64,000 bases of DNA from Streptomyces sp. LX-29 (GCF_029541745.1 NZ_CP089746.1:5031559-5095558), one strand, 5' to 3'. Shown: positions 33,907-43,094, counted from the stretch's first letter. The notes: a model not told the origin generated them from the sequence alone. Translations and numbers: made by a program.

Positions 33907-35370
33907 TCACCCTACGGGGCGTTCCCGCTGACCCGGCAGGGTCGGACGGCCCGGAAGCCGCCCGCCGGCCTGTTCGGGCAGGCGAGGAGCGTACTCGTCC
34001 GACTCCGGCTTGCCCGGCTCACCGCCGAGGCCGCCGGCTGCCAGGCCGGTGGGCAGACGGCCGCCGTGGCCCGCATGCCCCGGGTGACCCGCATGGTTTC
34101 CCAGTGCCCCGCCGCCCACGGCCCCGGACGGGCCCGGCGGAGAATAGCCGCCGTGACCGCCGTGGACCGCCGCGCCATGGCCGCCGTGACCGCTATGCGA
34201 CCCACCGTGCCCGGCGTGCGCCACCGAGGCCGCCGCCCTGCGCAGCGCTCCCGCCGGCTCGGCGCCGCGCTCGACCGCCTCGGCCCGGTCCAGCCGGTCC
34301 AGGCGGTCGCGCTCCGGACGCTCGGGGCGTTCGGAGCGCTCGGAGGCGCCGCCCTGGGGCCGGCGGGCGCGGTACGCGGCCCGGTAGGCGGCCGGGGAGG
34401 ACCCCAGCTGCCGCCGGAAGTGCCCGCGCAGCGCGACCGGAGACCGGAACCCGCAACGCCCGGCGACCTCGTCGACGGAGTAGTCGGAGGTCTCCAGGAG
34501 TCGCTGGGCCTGGAGCACCCGCTGGGTGATCAACCACTGGAGTGGAGCGCTCCCAGTGAGCGAACGGAACCGGCGGTCGAAGGTCCGGCGGCTCATATAG
34601 GCGCGGGCGGCCAACGCCTCGACATCGAACTGTTCGTGCAGATGTTCGAGTGCCCAGGCGACGACCTCGGCCAGCGGGTCCGCGCCGATCTCTTCTGGTA
34701 AAGACCTGTCGAGGTAGCGCTCCTGACCTCCGCTGCGCCGCGGCGGCACGACCAGGCGGCGGGCCAGGGCCCCGGCCGCGTCGGCCCCGTGGTCGGTGCG
34801 CACGACATGGAGGCACAGATCGATCCCGGCGGCGGTGCCCGCCGAGGTCAGCACGTCGCCGTCGTCCACGAACAACTCGCGTGGGTCCACATGGACGGAC
34901 GGGTAACGCTTGGCCAGTGTCGGCGCGTACATCCAGTGAGTGGTGGCCGGCCTGCCGTCGAGCAGACCCGCCGCCGCCAACACGAAGGCCCCCGTGCACA
35001 GGCCGACGATGCGGGCGCCCTCCTCATGGGCGCGGCGCAGCGCGTCCAGCGCGGCGGTGGGCGGTGGTTGGGTGATGGAGCGCCATGCGGGTACGACGAC
35101 GGTGCCGGCCCTGGAGAGTGCCTCCAGGCCATACGGAGCGGTCAGTTCCAGTCCGCCGGTCGTTCGCAATGGCACATCTTCGCCCGCGCACACGAGCAAT
35201 CGGTATCGAGGGACACCGGCGTCCTGCCGGTCGATACCGAAGACGGAGAGCGGGATGGAGCTCTCGAATATAGGGCCGCCGCTGAAGAGCAGCACCGCGA
35301 CGATTTCGCGTCGGCGGCGTCCGGAGAGCTTACGCGAGGTCTCCGGTACGGTTGTGGAGTCCTGGCTCAT
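33907..35370 (-). CDS. adpA: Pleiotropic developmental activator AdpA
   Basis: 487 aa. N-terminal GATase1/DJ-1-like dimerisation domain (residues ~22-200, with VGLCTGAFVLAAAGLL) and C-terminal AraC/XylS double HTH (~230-335, AYMSRRTFDRRFRSLTGSAP and EVAGRCGFRSPVALRGHFRRQLG). The sequence is near-identical to remembered AdpA proteins, and orn follows as expected. Leu224, in the linker, is encoded by TTA (34699-34701), the hallmark that ties AdpA translation to bldA tRNA. AdpA switches on morphological and antibiotic genes. The C-terminus is unusual: beyond residue 340 there is a ~147-residue Arg/Glu then His/Gly-rich tail (AGHGGSHSGHGGHG), longer than the ~400-aa versions I recall. ATG 35370 is preceded by GAGGGGGG. 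Confidence 0.96.
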   Translation of the reverse strand: MSQDSTTVPETSRKLSGRRRREIVAVLLFSGGPIFESSIPLSVFGIDRQDAGVPRYRLLVCAGEDVPLRTTGGLELTAPYGLEALSRAGTVVVPAWRSITQPPPTAALDALRRAHEEGARIVGLCTGAFVLAAAGLLDGRPATTHWMYAPTLAKRYPSVHVDPRELFVDDGDVLTSAGTAAGIDLCLHVVRTDHGADAAGALARRLVVPPRRSGGQERYLDRSLPEEIGADPLAEVVAWALEHLHEQFDVEALAARAYMSRRTFDRRFRSLTGSAPLQWLITQRVLQAQRLLETSDYSVDEVAGRCGFRSPVALRGHFRRQLGSSPAAYRAAYRARRPQGGASERSERPERPERDRLDRLDRAEAVERGAEPAGALRRAAASVAHAGHGGSHSGHGGHGAAVHGGHGGYSPPGPSGAVGGGALGNHAGHPGHAGHGGRLPTGLAAGGLGGEPGKPESDEYAPRLPEQAGGRLPGRPTLPGQRERPVG

Positions 35371-35738
35371 GGAACTAAGCCCCCCTCGGTGGTCGCGTCC
35401 TCTCGGTCCTGCACTGTTCCCCTCGGTCCTGAACGGTTCCCCCGCCGGTCATCGCCAAGATCGAATCTACTGCGTCGCGTGTGCTCGGCGTGACCAGTTC
35501 ACCACTCGACACTATGTCGACATGACAACTTGGCGCGAAGCATTCGATCACGAAGCGTTGCACTCGTAGGGCTCGCTGGGAAGTGCGCCTATGGCCCACG
35601 CCCACTCCCCGTAGGGGGCCCGAACCGCCGATACCCCTTTCCCTGCAGGTCGGAAGGGGGTTGGGCGTGCCGTTTGCCGTGGAAAGAAGTGCGGCGTGAA
35701 GTTGGCTGAAAAGAATCGGGTGCAGGCGCGCGATGGAC
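35371..35738. promoter_or_regulatory. adpA upstream region
   Basis: 368 bp without a gene. Contains the palindrome ATGTCGACAT (35514-35523) and TGGCGCGAAG (35531-35540), which fits the AdpA-binding consensus TGGCSNGWWY in 9 of 10 positions and could mediate autoregulation. Exact promoter boxes were not assigned. Confidence 0.45.
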
Positions 35739-36191
35739 TCATTCCACCGGCGTACGCGCACTCCTCACCTGGGCGTCGGACCGCGCCGTCATGCGCCCGC
35801 GCCCGTGCCGCGCGAGGTGGAGCGCCGGCCCCTCCGCGACCCGCCGGGCGGCGTGGGGCACCGCGGCGCGCTCGGAGCGCCGCAGCAGCGCGCGGCATCC
35901 GGCGGCGGTCGCCACGAGCGCCGTAGCGATCCCCGCCGCGCCACCGAACGAGGCTCCGCAGGCGAGGAGCAGCACGGGGGCCAACGCGCAGCTGAAGGCG
36001 GTCCAGCGCAGCACAAAGGCCCCCTCGCCGACCGCCGTCGCCCGGCCGTGCGCCATCCCGCCCGACCTCCGCGCGGCGCACTCCCCGATCCCCCGTCGCC
36101 CGCCTCGTGCCGCGCCCGTACGGCCCGGCGCCGGTTTCGCGGCGGCGCGGACCGAGGGCTCGACGACGACCTGGCGACTGCTGCCGGACAT
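35739..36191 (-). CDS. Small membrane protein upstream of adpA, 150 aa
   Basis: ATG at 36191 with GAGGAG 6-8 bases upstream. The N-terminus is basic and Ala/Gly-rich. A hydrophobic block (FVLRWTAFSCALAPVLLLACGASFGGAAGIATALVATAAG, about 65-105) can form two membrane spans. The C-terminus is Arg/His rich. No known domain. The ribosome site and hydrophobic block support coding, but codon evidence is modest. Confidence 0.65.
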   Translation of the reverse strand: MSGSSRQVVVEPSVRAAAKPAPGRTGAARGGRRGIGECAARRSGGMAHGRATAVGEGAFVLRWTAFSCALAPVLLLACGASFGGAAGIATALVATAAGCRALLRRSERAAVPHAARRVAEGPALHLARHGRGRMTARSDAQVRSARTPVE

Positions 36192-36665
36192 GGGCTGCTC
36201 CTCGCGGGCGGCGGATGGCGGCGGGTGACGACGAATGTGCCGCGGCCGGGAACTGGGCGGCACGGAAGTGCGACTAGTAGGCAGGTACTACGCAACGGTT
36301 CACGGCTACTACAACGCCCGGCCCGGCGCCTGGTCACGTGTCGACGGCCGCGTGGCGTACGCCCAGGGGACCACTTGGGGCATTGCGCTACGAGCCGCCC
36401 TCCGGCATGCTCCGGGGAACGCCTCGGGGCGCCCCCGCGCGGGGGCGGCCTCTGGGCAGGCGAGGAGTGGCGCCGTACCCTTGGGGGTATGGGCTTGGAA
36501 AGATGAATCCCGGACGGATTTCGTTCGTTCGATTATCTGCCCCGGGGGCGGCCCGTCCGGCCCCGAGCGACGCCCCGAACCGACAGAGCCTCCAGTCCCT
36601 CGACAACTCCAACCAGAGCCCACCGCCGATCCCTCCGCACGAGGACATCCTTCGCCGAGACACCG
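36192..36665. other. Divergent intergenic region, small membrane protein / Usp
   Basis: 474 bp; no gene supported. Lower-G+C patches (36270-36310 and 36485-36530) are the likely promoter areas. Two GTACTAC/CTACTAC words occur near 36287 and 36305. No clear -35/-10 pair. Confidence 0.4.
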
Positions 36666-37190
36666 ATGGCCGGTCACGAATTCTCCGATCCCGCGGACCG
36701 CAAGCGGGTCGCCGATCACCACGAGGCGCACCCCGAAGCGGCGGAAGAATCACGTCATTCCTGCGACCCGGCGTTCCAGCACGGCGTCGTGGTCGGATTC
36801 GACGGTTCCATGTCCAGCGAGCGAGCGCTCGCCTACGCCATCGGCATGGCTCGGCGCTCCGGCTCCGGGCTGATCATTGTCCATGTGGCGAACCGGTTGC
36901 CGACGACGGTCTGGGCGGGCTGTGAGCCACCGGTCTTCGTGGACGTCCCCGACCATCGCACCGAGGTGCTCGGCCTCGAACTGGCCTGTGCGGACCACCT
37001 CTCCGAGGTGCCCTGGATCCTGGTCGAGCGGGGCGGCGACATCTGTCACGAACTGGAGGAGGTCGGCCGGGAGTACGCGGCCGACGCGATCGTGGTCGGC
37101 TCGACGCACGGCCTGGTAGGACGCATCTTCGGCTCCGTGGCGGGGCGGTTGGCCCGCCGCGCGCAGCGCCCGGTCGTCGTCATCCCCTAG
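36666..37190 (+). CDS. Universal stress protein
   Basis: 174 aa. A charged ~38-residue N-terminus is followed by one Usp domain: GVVVGFDGSMSSERALAYAIGMA, GLIIVHVANRLP, and the ATP-binding signature GSTHGLVGRIFGSVAGRLA near the C-terminus. Single-domain Usps bind ATP and respond to starvation or hypoxia. No strong Shine-Dalgarno is seen before ATG 36666; a later start near residue 39 would give a more typical length but lacks a start codon with a ribosome site. Confidence 0.88.
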   Translation: MAGHEFSDPADRKRVADHHEAHPEAAEESRHSCDPAFQHGVVVGFDGSMSSERALAYAIGMARRSGSGLIIVHVANRLPTTVWAGCEPPVFVDVPDHRTEVLGLELACADHLSEVPWILVERGGDICHELEEVGREYAADAIVVGSTHGLVGRIFGSVAGRLARRAQRPVVVIP

Positions 37191-37212
37191 CCGTCGTCAT
37201 TCCGCGGCCGTC

Positions 37213-37276
37213 TCATCAGGCACCGTTCCTCATCAGGCGCCGTCTTCGTCAGGCACCGTCTTCGTCAGGCGCCGTC
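37213..37276. repeat. Four imperfect tandem copies of a ~16-bp repeat
   Basis: Units of the form TCATCAGGCACCGTTCC / TCATCAGGCGCCGTCTT / CGTCAGGCACCGTCTT / CGTCAGGCGCCGTC follow the Usp gene. The rest of the interval to 37638 has no gene and only a small hairpin at about 37502-37517. Confidence 0.75.
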
Positions 37277-37638
37277 CGCGGAACCGCCGTCGGGGGTCGG
37301 CATTCCATCGCCCTCGTCCGCTGTCCGCTGTCCGCCGTCCGTCATCCGCCGGACAAAGCGGCCGCAACCGCCGTGTGAGGCCGCGGGGCGCCCTCGCGCG
37401 TAGCCGTCGGGGCGCCGGCCGGGAAGCCGGTTGTTGCGTCAATTTCCTTGCGGGACGGGCGACATGGTGCGGGTCGCGCCACGGTCGGGCCCGTCAATCT
37501 GCCCACGCGTAGGCGTGGATTGTGCGTTTGTGATGGGTACACACCGACCAGGCGTCAAGCACGCGCCGCCGCCCGGGAGGTGACGGTTCCCGGCGTGGTG
37601 GCGCGCCGCCGGCGTGAAGGGCGACGTCGGCCAAGGGG

Positions 37639-37682
37639 AGGCGGTTCCCCGCGTGCGTGGTGGCACACGCGGGGAACCGCCT
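37639..37682 (-). terminator. glmS terminator
   Basis: A perfect 17-bp stem, AGGCGGTTCCCCGCGTG at 37639-37655 paired with 37666-37682, with a 10-nt loop, lies 34 bp past the glmS stop. Confidence 0.88.
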
Positions 37683-37715
37683 GAACATCCGGAGTCCAAG
37701 CCCTGGAGGGGTGGA

Positions 37716-39545
37716 CTACTCCACCGTGACGGACTTCGCCAGGTTGCGCGGCTTGTCGATGTCCCGGCCGAGGGCCAGCGCCGTGTGGTAGGCGAGGATC
37801 TGGAGCGGAATGCCCATCAGGATCGGGTCGAGCTCGACCTCGTTCTTGGGCACCACGATGGTGTGGTCCGCCTTCTCCTGCTCCTGGTGGGCGACCGCGA
37901 GTATCCGGCCGCTGCGGGCCTTGATCTCCTCCATCGCCGCGCGGTTCTTCTCCAGCAGGTCGTCGTTGGGGACGATCGCGACCGTCGGCATGGCCGGCTC
38001 GATCAGCGCCAGCGGACCGTGCTTCAGCTCGGAGGCCGGGTACGCCTCGGCGTGGATGTAGCTGATCTCCTTCAGCTTCAGGGACGCCTCCAGCGCCACC
38101 GGGTAGCCGCGCACCCGGCCGATGAACATCATCGACTTTGCGTTCGCGTACTCCTCGGCGAGCTTCTTGATCTCCGGCTCCAGCTCCAGGATCTCCCGGA
38201 TCTGCTCCGGCAGCTTGCGCAGACCCTCGATGAGGCGCTTGCCGTCGGAGACCGACAGGTCGCGGATGCGGCCCAGGTGCAGGGCGAGCAGCCCGAAGGC
38301 GACGACCGTGTTGGTGAAGCACTTGGTGGAGACGACGCAGACCTCCGGGCCGGCGTGGACGTACACGCCGCCGTCGGTCTCGCGGGCGATCGCCGAGCCG
38401 ACGACGTTGACCACGCCCAGCACCCGCGCGCCCTTGCGCTTCAGCTCCTGCACGGCGGCCAGCACGTCATAGGTCTCGCCGGACTGGGAGACGGCGACGT
38501 AGAGGGTGTCGGGGTCCACGACCGGGTTGCGGTAGCGGAACTCCGAGGCCGGCTCGGCGTCGGCGGGGATGCGGGCCAGCTCCTCGATCATCTGGGCGCC
38601 GATGAGGCCCGCGTGGTACGAGGTGCCGCAGCCGAGGATCTTCACCCGGCGCACCGCGCGCGCCTCGCGCGCGTCGAGGTTGAGGCCGCCCAGGCGGACG
38701 GTGGAGAAGCGGTCGTCGATGCGGCCGCGCAGCACGCGGTCGACCGCGTCCGGCTGCTCGGAGATCTCCTTGTGCATGTACGTGTCGTGGCCGCCCATGT
38801 CGTACGACTCGGCCTCCCACTCCACGGTGGTCGGCGAGGCGGTGGTGCGGGTGCCCTCGGTGGTGTACGTGCGGAAGTCGTCGGCCTTGAGGGTGGCCAT
38901 CTCGCCGTCGTCGAGGGTGACGACCTGGCGGGTGTGGGTGACCAGCGCGGCGACGTCGGAGGCGACGAACATCTCCTTCTCGCCGATGCCCAGCACCACC
39001 GGGGAGCCGTTGCGGGCGACCACGATGCGGTCGGCGAAGTCGGAGTGCAGCACGGCGATGCCGTAGGTGCCCTCGATCAGGTGCAGCGCCTGGCGGACCC
39101 GCTCCTCCAGGGTCTCCGCCTCGGAGCGCGCGATGAGGTGGGTGAGCACCTCGGTGTCGGTCTCGGAGGCGAACTCCACGCCCTCGGCGACCAGCTTGGC
39201 GCGCAGCTCGTCGGCGTTGTCGATGATGCCGTTGTGGACGAGGGCGAGCTTGCCCTCGGGGTCCATGTGCGGGTGGGCGTTCTCGTCGCTGGGGGCGCCG
39301 TGGGTGGCCCAGCGGGTGTGGGCGATGCCGGTGGTGCCGGCGAAGCGCTTGGGGACGCGCGCCTCCAGGTCGCGGACGCGACCCTTGGCCTTGACCATCT
39401 TCAGGGCGGCCGGGGTCTTGCCGGACGGCTTCCCGGTGATCACGATGCCGGCCGAGTCGTAGCCCCGGTACTCCAGGCGCTGCAGGCCCTCCAGGAGCAG
39501 CGGTGCGACATCGCGCCTACCGATGTATCCGACAATTCCGCACAT
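37716..39545 (-). CDS. glmS: Glutamine-fructose-6-phosphate aminotransferase (isomerizing)
   Basis: 609 aa. The N-terminal glutamine amidotransferase begins MCGIVGYIG, with Cys2 as nucleophile, and has HTRWATHGAP and HNGIIDN. Two SIS sugar-isomerase domains follow (ILGCGTSYHAGLI, AVSQSGETYDVLAA; FIGRVRGYPVALEASLKLKEISYIHAEAYPASELKHGP). The end DKPRNLAKSVTVE is conserved. It makes glucosamine-6-phosphate for peptidoglycan. ATG 39545 has GGAGGGG 7-8 bases upstream. No ribozyme-like leader is apparent. Chitin-degrading genes nearby feed the same pool. Confidence 0.97.
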   Translation of the reverse strand: MCGIVGYIGRRDVAPLLLEGLQRLEYRGYDSAGIVITGKPSGKTPAALKMVKAKGRVRDLEARVPKRFAGTTGIAHTRWATHGAPSDENAHPHMDPEGKLALVHNGIIDNADELRAKLVAEGVEFASETDTEVLTHLIARSEAETLEERVRQALHLIEGTYGIAVLHSDFADRIVVARNGSPVVLGIGEKEMFVASDVAALVTHTRQVVTLDDGEMATLKADDFRTYTTEGTRTTASPTTVEWEAESYDMGGHDTYMHKEISEQPDAVDRVLRGRIDDRFSTVRLGGLNLDAREARAVRRVKILGCGTSYHAGLIGAQMIEELARIPADAEPASEFRYRNPVVDPDTLYVAVSQSGETYDVLAAVQELKRKGARVLGVVNVVGSAIARETDGGVYVHAGPEVCVVSTKCFTNTVVAFGLLALHLGRIRDLSVSDGKRLIEGLRKLPEQIREILELEPEIKKLAEEYANAKSMMFIGRVRGYPVALEASLKLKEISYIHAEAYPASELKHGPLALIEPAMPTVAIVPNDDLLEKNRAAMEEIKARSGRILAVAHQEQEKADHTIVVPKNEVELDPILMGIPLQILAYHTALALGRDIDKPRNLAKSVTVE

Positions 39546-39677
39546 AAAGATTCCCCTCCGGTTGGTTGAGACGAGTGCTCGACCCGTGTGCCCGGTGCTC
39601 CGGGCCGTCTGTTCCGTGGTGGTCCGAGCCGCCGGCCGGGGCGGGTCGCCCTCGGTGGTCGGCCGCTCGGACGGTGG

Positions 39678-39956
39678 TCAGCCGTAGACGATGCGGCGCA
39701 GCTGTCGCAGGGACAGCTCGGGTGGCGCCACCGCCCGCCGTGGCAGCTCGTGCGCGATCCGCTCGAAGATCTCCGCGTTGTTCAGCCCTCCGGACTGCAA
39801 CTCGCGGTGGCGGCGGCGCACGAACTCCTCGGTGGTCTCGTCGAAGTACGCCAGCACGTCCAGTACCACCCGGGCGGCCTCGCCGCGCTGGAGCGGCGTG
39901 GTGCGGACCAGGTGGTCGACGAGGTCGTCGTGGTTGGACGTCGGGCGTTCGAGCAC
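39678..39956 (-). CDS. Conserved small protein, 92 aa
   Basis: GTG at 39956 with no ribosome site; may be leaderless. It is an all-helical, charged protein (HDDLVDHLVRTTPLQRGEAARVVLDVLAYFDETTEEFVRRRHRELQ) ending LSLRQLRRIVYG. It lies upstream of glmS in the same direction, 132 bp away. Function unknown. Confidence 0.8.
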   Translation of the reverse strand: MLERPTSNHDDLVDHLVRTTPLQRGEAARVVLDVLAYFDETTEEFVRRRHRELQSGGLNNAEIFERIAHELPRRAVAPPELSLRQLRRIVYG

Positions 39957-40138
39957 CCGTCGATACTGCGTGGTTGCGCAGAGTTTCGCAAGAATCCTGC
40001 CCGATTTCGGGCAGGGATTGTGCAGAGGTGCGTGGGAATCGGCCGCTCCGGGCCGGAATGGGCAGAGACCGGCGGTGCGGTGAGCGGTGGGGAGGGCCGG
40101 CGAGCCGCGGCCGCCCCCGAGCCGCCTTCGGCCGGCGG

Positions 40139-41017
40139 TCAGAAGCGGCGGAGTACGGCCTGCTTGGCCGCCGTGAACTCCTCCTCGGTCAGCACGCCCG
40201 ACTGCCGCAGCTCACCGAGCTCCCGCAGTCGGCGCAGCAGCGCGTCGTGGTCCTCCGTGCCACCGGCCCGCTCGCCTTCGCCGGACGGAAGCGCCGTCGC
40301 GGCCGGCTCGGGCGGCGCCGCCGGGTGCGGCATCCGCGCCGTGACCGCGGCCGCGACCAGCGTCATCAGCATGTCCTTGCGGAAGCCGTAGAGCTCGATC
40401 GCGTACGGATCGTACTTCGGTGGGATCTTGGCCGCGTGCCGGCCCATGACGAACCGCAGATAGCCGTCCTCCAGGCCGGCGGCCGGGAGCCACTCCACCG
40501 CGTGCACATCCGCGACCGGGAAGGACCGGGCCCCCGACGAGCGCTTGGACTCCTCGGTCTTCCAGTTCCACTCCAGGTGGATCCGCTCGCCGTCGAAGGA
40601 GGCGGTGCCGTCGCCCGCCGAGGCCGACAGCGGCACCGACGGGCCGGGCAGCAGATAGCGGTCGCAGGGCCCACCGGGGACCTGCTCCAGCAGCAGCGCG
40701 TTGCGCACCTCGTCGACGAAGTACTCGGCGACGCCGGAACGGTCCTGCTGCACCGTGAGCTGGTACGGATTGGCCGCGTCCGGCAGCTTGCCGCCGGTGG
40801 CCTGGAGCAGCGGGTCGGAGCCGTCCCGCAGCCGCAGTCGCAGCCGGCCGGACTTGCGGCCCGGCTCGTAGGAGATGCCCGCGAGGGCCTCCAGCGGGAC
40901 CGCCAGCTCCCCCAGGGACTGCCGCGCCAGGTTCACTCCCTTGTCGTGGCCGGGCACGATGCGCACGCTCTCGCCGTCGAACGCCCAGGTCCCGTCCCGC
41001 TGGATGATTTCCGCCAT
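40139..41017 (-). CDS. DUF4429 + SHOCT domain protein
   Basis: 292 aa from ATG 41017; CAGAAT is 7 bases upstream, consistent with a leaderless transcript. The beta-rich DUF4429 region appears twice (MAEIIQRDGTWAFDGESVRIVPG and SASAGDGTASFDGERIHLEWNW). The C-terminal ~35 residues are a SHOCT domain (LRRLRELGELRQSGVLTEEEFTAAKQAVL), an oligomerisation module. Usually described as a cytoplasmic or membrane-associated protein of unknown role. Confidence 0.88.
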   Translation of the reverse strand: MAEIIQRDGTWAFDGESVRIVPGHDKGVNLARQSLGELAVPLEALAGISYEPGRKSGRLRLRLRDGSDPLLQATGGKLPDAANPYQLTVQQDRSGVAEYFVDEVRNALLLEQVPGGPCDRYLLPGPSVPLSASAGDGTASFDGERIHLEWNWKTEESKRSSGARSFPVADVHAVEWLPAAGLEDGYLRFVMGRHAAKIPPKYDPYAIELYGFRKDMLMTLVAAAVTARMPHPAAPPEPAATALPSGEGERAGGTEDHDALLRRLRELGELRQSGVLTEEEFTAAKQAVLRRF

Positions 41018-41049
41018 GGGTGGAATTCTGGCAGGCGTGGCCCGCGCGG

Positions 41050-41061
41050 TGGTCTGGACCT
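41050..41061. promoter_or_regulatory. DasR-like operator (dre) upstream of hexosaminidase
   Basis: TGGTCTGGACCT matches the dre core TGGTCTAGACCA at 10 of 12 bases. It is 155 bp upstream of the hexosaminidase start and 33 bp from the divergent DUF4429 start. DasR, the GlcNAc-responsive GntR repressor, controls chitin and GlcNAc genes in Streptomyces. Confidence 0.55.
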
Positions 41062-41215
41062 CGACCGGCCGCGGGCCTCGCTCCACCCAGGGGGAACGGG
41101 CGCCGGGTCACCCCGCGCTTCCCGCCCGTTCGCACGCCGTTCCCCTCGGCCATGCTCCGCGCACGCTCCAGACCCGCAGGCTCTTCCCGTAGGCAGTTCG
41201 TTGAAGGGACCGCCC

Positions 41216-42925
41216 GTGAGACGACGCAGCGCCCGCAACCACGACAGAGCGACCCCGTCCCCCTTTCGGCCCCGCCGTCCGGCCCGATCCACCCGGCCAC
41301 GCTCCCGGGCGCTGTGCGCCCTGCTGCTGGCGATCACCGTGATCGGGGCGTCGGCCGGCGCCTGCGCCTCCCCGAGCGCCCCGGCCGCCGTGGACCCGGC
41401 CGCCGCACGGGCCGGTCAGGGTCCGGGGAAGGAGGAGGCCGCCGTGGACCCGCTGAGCAGGGTGGTGCCCGCCCCCGCCACGGTGCGGACCGGCGGCGAG
41501 CCGTACGTCATCGGCTCGCGCGACCGGATCGGGGTGCCGGCCGGCGACCCGGCCGCCCGGCGGGTCGGCGACTACCTCGCCGAGCTGCTGCGCCCGGCCA
41601 CCGGCTTCGAGCTGCCGGTCACCACGCGGAGCGGGGACGCCGGCGTACGGCTGCGCATCGCCCAGGTGCGCGGGGTGGGCCCCGAGGGCTACCGGCTGGA
41701 GACCGGCGGCGGCGCGGTCACCATCAGCGCGCCCGAACCCGCAGGGCTCTTCCACGGGGTGCAGACGCTGCGGCAGCTGCTGCCCGCGGCCGTGGAGCGG
41801 CGCACGCCGCAGCCCGGCCCCTGGCTCGTGCCCGGCGTGACGATCACGGACAGCCCCCGCTACGCCTATCGCGGGGCCATGCTGGACGTGGCCCGGCACT
41901 TCTTCACCGTCCAGCAGGTCAAGCGCTACATCGACCAGCTCGCCCTCTACAAGATCAACAAGCTGCATCTGCACCTCTCCGACGACCAGGGTTGGCGGAT
42001 CGCCGTCGACTCCTGGCCTCGGTTGGCGAGCTACGGCGGATCCACCCAGGTCGGCGGCGGGCCCGGCGGCTTCTACACGAAGGACGACTACCGCGAGATC
42101 GTCCGGTACGCGGCGAGCCGCCACCTCACCGTCGTGCCCGAGATCGACATGCCCGGGCACACCAACGCCGCCCTGGCCTCGTATGCCGAGCTCAACTGCG
42201 ACGGCGTCGCGCCGCCCCTCTATACCGGCACCGAGGTCGGCTTCAGCTCGCTGTGTGTACCCAAGGAGGTCACCTACCGCTTCGTGCGGGACGTGCTGCG
42301 CGAGCTCGCCGAGCTGACCCCGGGCCCCTATCTGCACATCGGCGGCGACGAGGCGCACTCCACCAGCCACGCGGACTATGTGACCTTCATGGACCGGGTG
42401 CAGCCGCTGGTGGCCGAGCGGGGCAAGACGGTGGTCGGCTGGCACCAGCTGACCGGCGCCCGCCCGGCCCCGGGCGCCGTGGCCCAGTACTGGGGCCTGG
42501 ACGGAAAGGAGAAGGAGGTCGCGGACGCGGCCCGCGCCGGGACGAAGATCATTCTGTCCCCGGCCAACCGCGCCTACCTCGACATGAAGTACACCAAGGA
42601 CACCCCGCTCGGACTGGACTGGGCCGGATACGTCGAGGTGCGCCAGTCCTACGACTGGGATCCCGGGCGCTACCTCCAGGACGTCCCGCCCTCCGCCGTG
42701 CTCGGCGTCGAGGCGCCCCTGTGGTCGGAGACCATCTCCACCAGCGACCACATCGAGTACCTCGCCTTCCCCCGGCTGCCGGGCATCGCCGAGCTGGGCT
42801 GGTCCCCGCCCTCCCGGCACGACTGGTCCTCCTACCGGGTCCGGCTGGCGGCCCAGGGGCCGCGCTGGGACGCGATGGGCGTCGATTTCTACCGGTCGCC
42901 GCAGGTTCCGTGGCCCTCTGAGTGA
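41216..42925 (+). CDS. Beta-N-acetylhexosaminidase (GH20), secreted lipoprotein-like
   Basis: 569 aa from GTG 41216 with GAAGGGA 7 bases upstream. A basic N-terminus and hydrophobic segment (31-49) end at ASAGAC with Cys50, a plausible lipobox. The GH20 N-terminal beta domain spans ~80-210. The TIM barrel contains YRGAMLDVARHFF, KLHLHLSDDQGWRI, VVPEIDMPGHTNAAL and the catalytic pair D378-E379 in YLHIGGDEAHS. It releases GlcNAc from chitooligosaccharides made by chitinases such as that at 24169. A DasR-like site lies upstream. Confidence 0.95.
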   Translation: MRRRSARNHDRATPSPFRPRRPARSTRPRSRALCALLLAITVIGASAGACASPSAPAAVDPAAARAGQGPGKEEAAVDPLSRVVPAPATVRTGGEPYVIGSRDRIGVPAGDPAARRVGDYLAELLRPATGFELPVTTRSGDAGVRLRIAQVRGVGPEGYRLETGGGAVTISAPEPAGLFHGVQTLRQLLPAAVERRTPQPGPWLVPGVTITDSPRYAYRGAMLDVARHFFTVQQVKRYIDQLALYKINKLHLHLSDDQGWRIAVDSWPRLASYGGSTQVGGGPGGFYTKDDYREIVRYAASRHLTVVPEIDMPGHTNAALASYAELNCDGVAPPLYTGTEVGFSSLCVPKEVTYRFVRDVLRELAELTPGPYLHIGGDEAHSTSHADYVTFMDRVQPLVAERGKTVVGWHQLTGARPAPGAVAQYWGLDGKEKEVADAARAGTKIILSPANRAYLDMKYTKDTPLGLDWAGYVEVRQSYDWDPGRYLQDVPPSAVLGVEAPLWSETISTSDHIEYLAFPRLPGIAELGWSPPSRHDWSSYRVRLAAQGPRWDAMGVDFYRSPQVPWPSE

Positions 42926-43094
42926 GCCCTCGGCCCTCGCGGGCGGCGGTCTGGGTGGCGCGCGTCGGCTGTGGGGTGCTGCCCGCGCCACCCCCGGCCG
43001 GCTGTGCTCGGTTCGGCACCGCCGGGCCCCGCCGCCTCGGTTCTCGCCGTCGCGGCGGGATGAAAGACGTTTCCCCGTCTGCTCTGGGGCCGTC

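Noticed and set aside
39500..39560. glmS ribozyme/riboswitch in the glmS leader
   Set aside because: Only a short leader with a standard GGAGGGG ribosome site is seen. The GlmS ribozyme is characteristic of Firmicutes, and no matching core is apparent.
37614..39569. 651-aa + strand open frame
   Set aside because: Exact antisense of glmS, an unmistakable gene on the other strand.
41108..42991. 627-aa - strand open frame
   Set aside because: Antisense shadow of the GH20 hexosaminidase, which has all catalytic motifs on the + strand.
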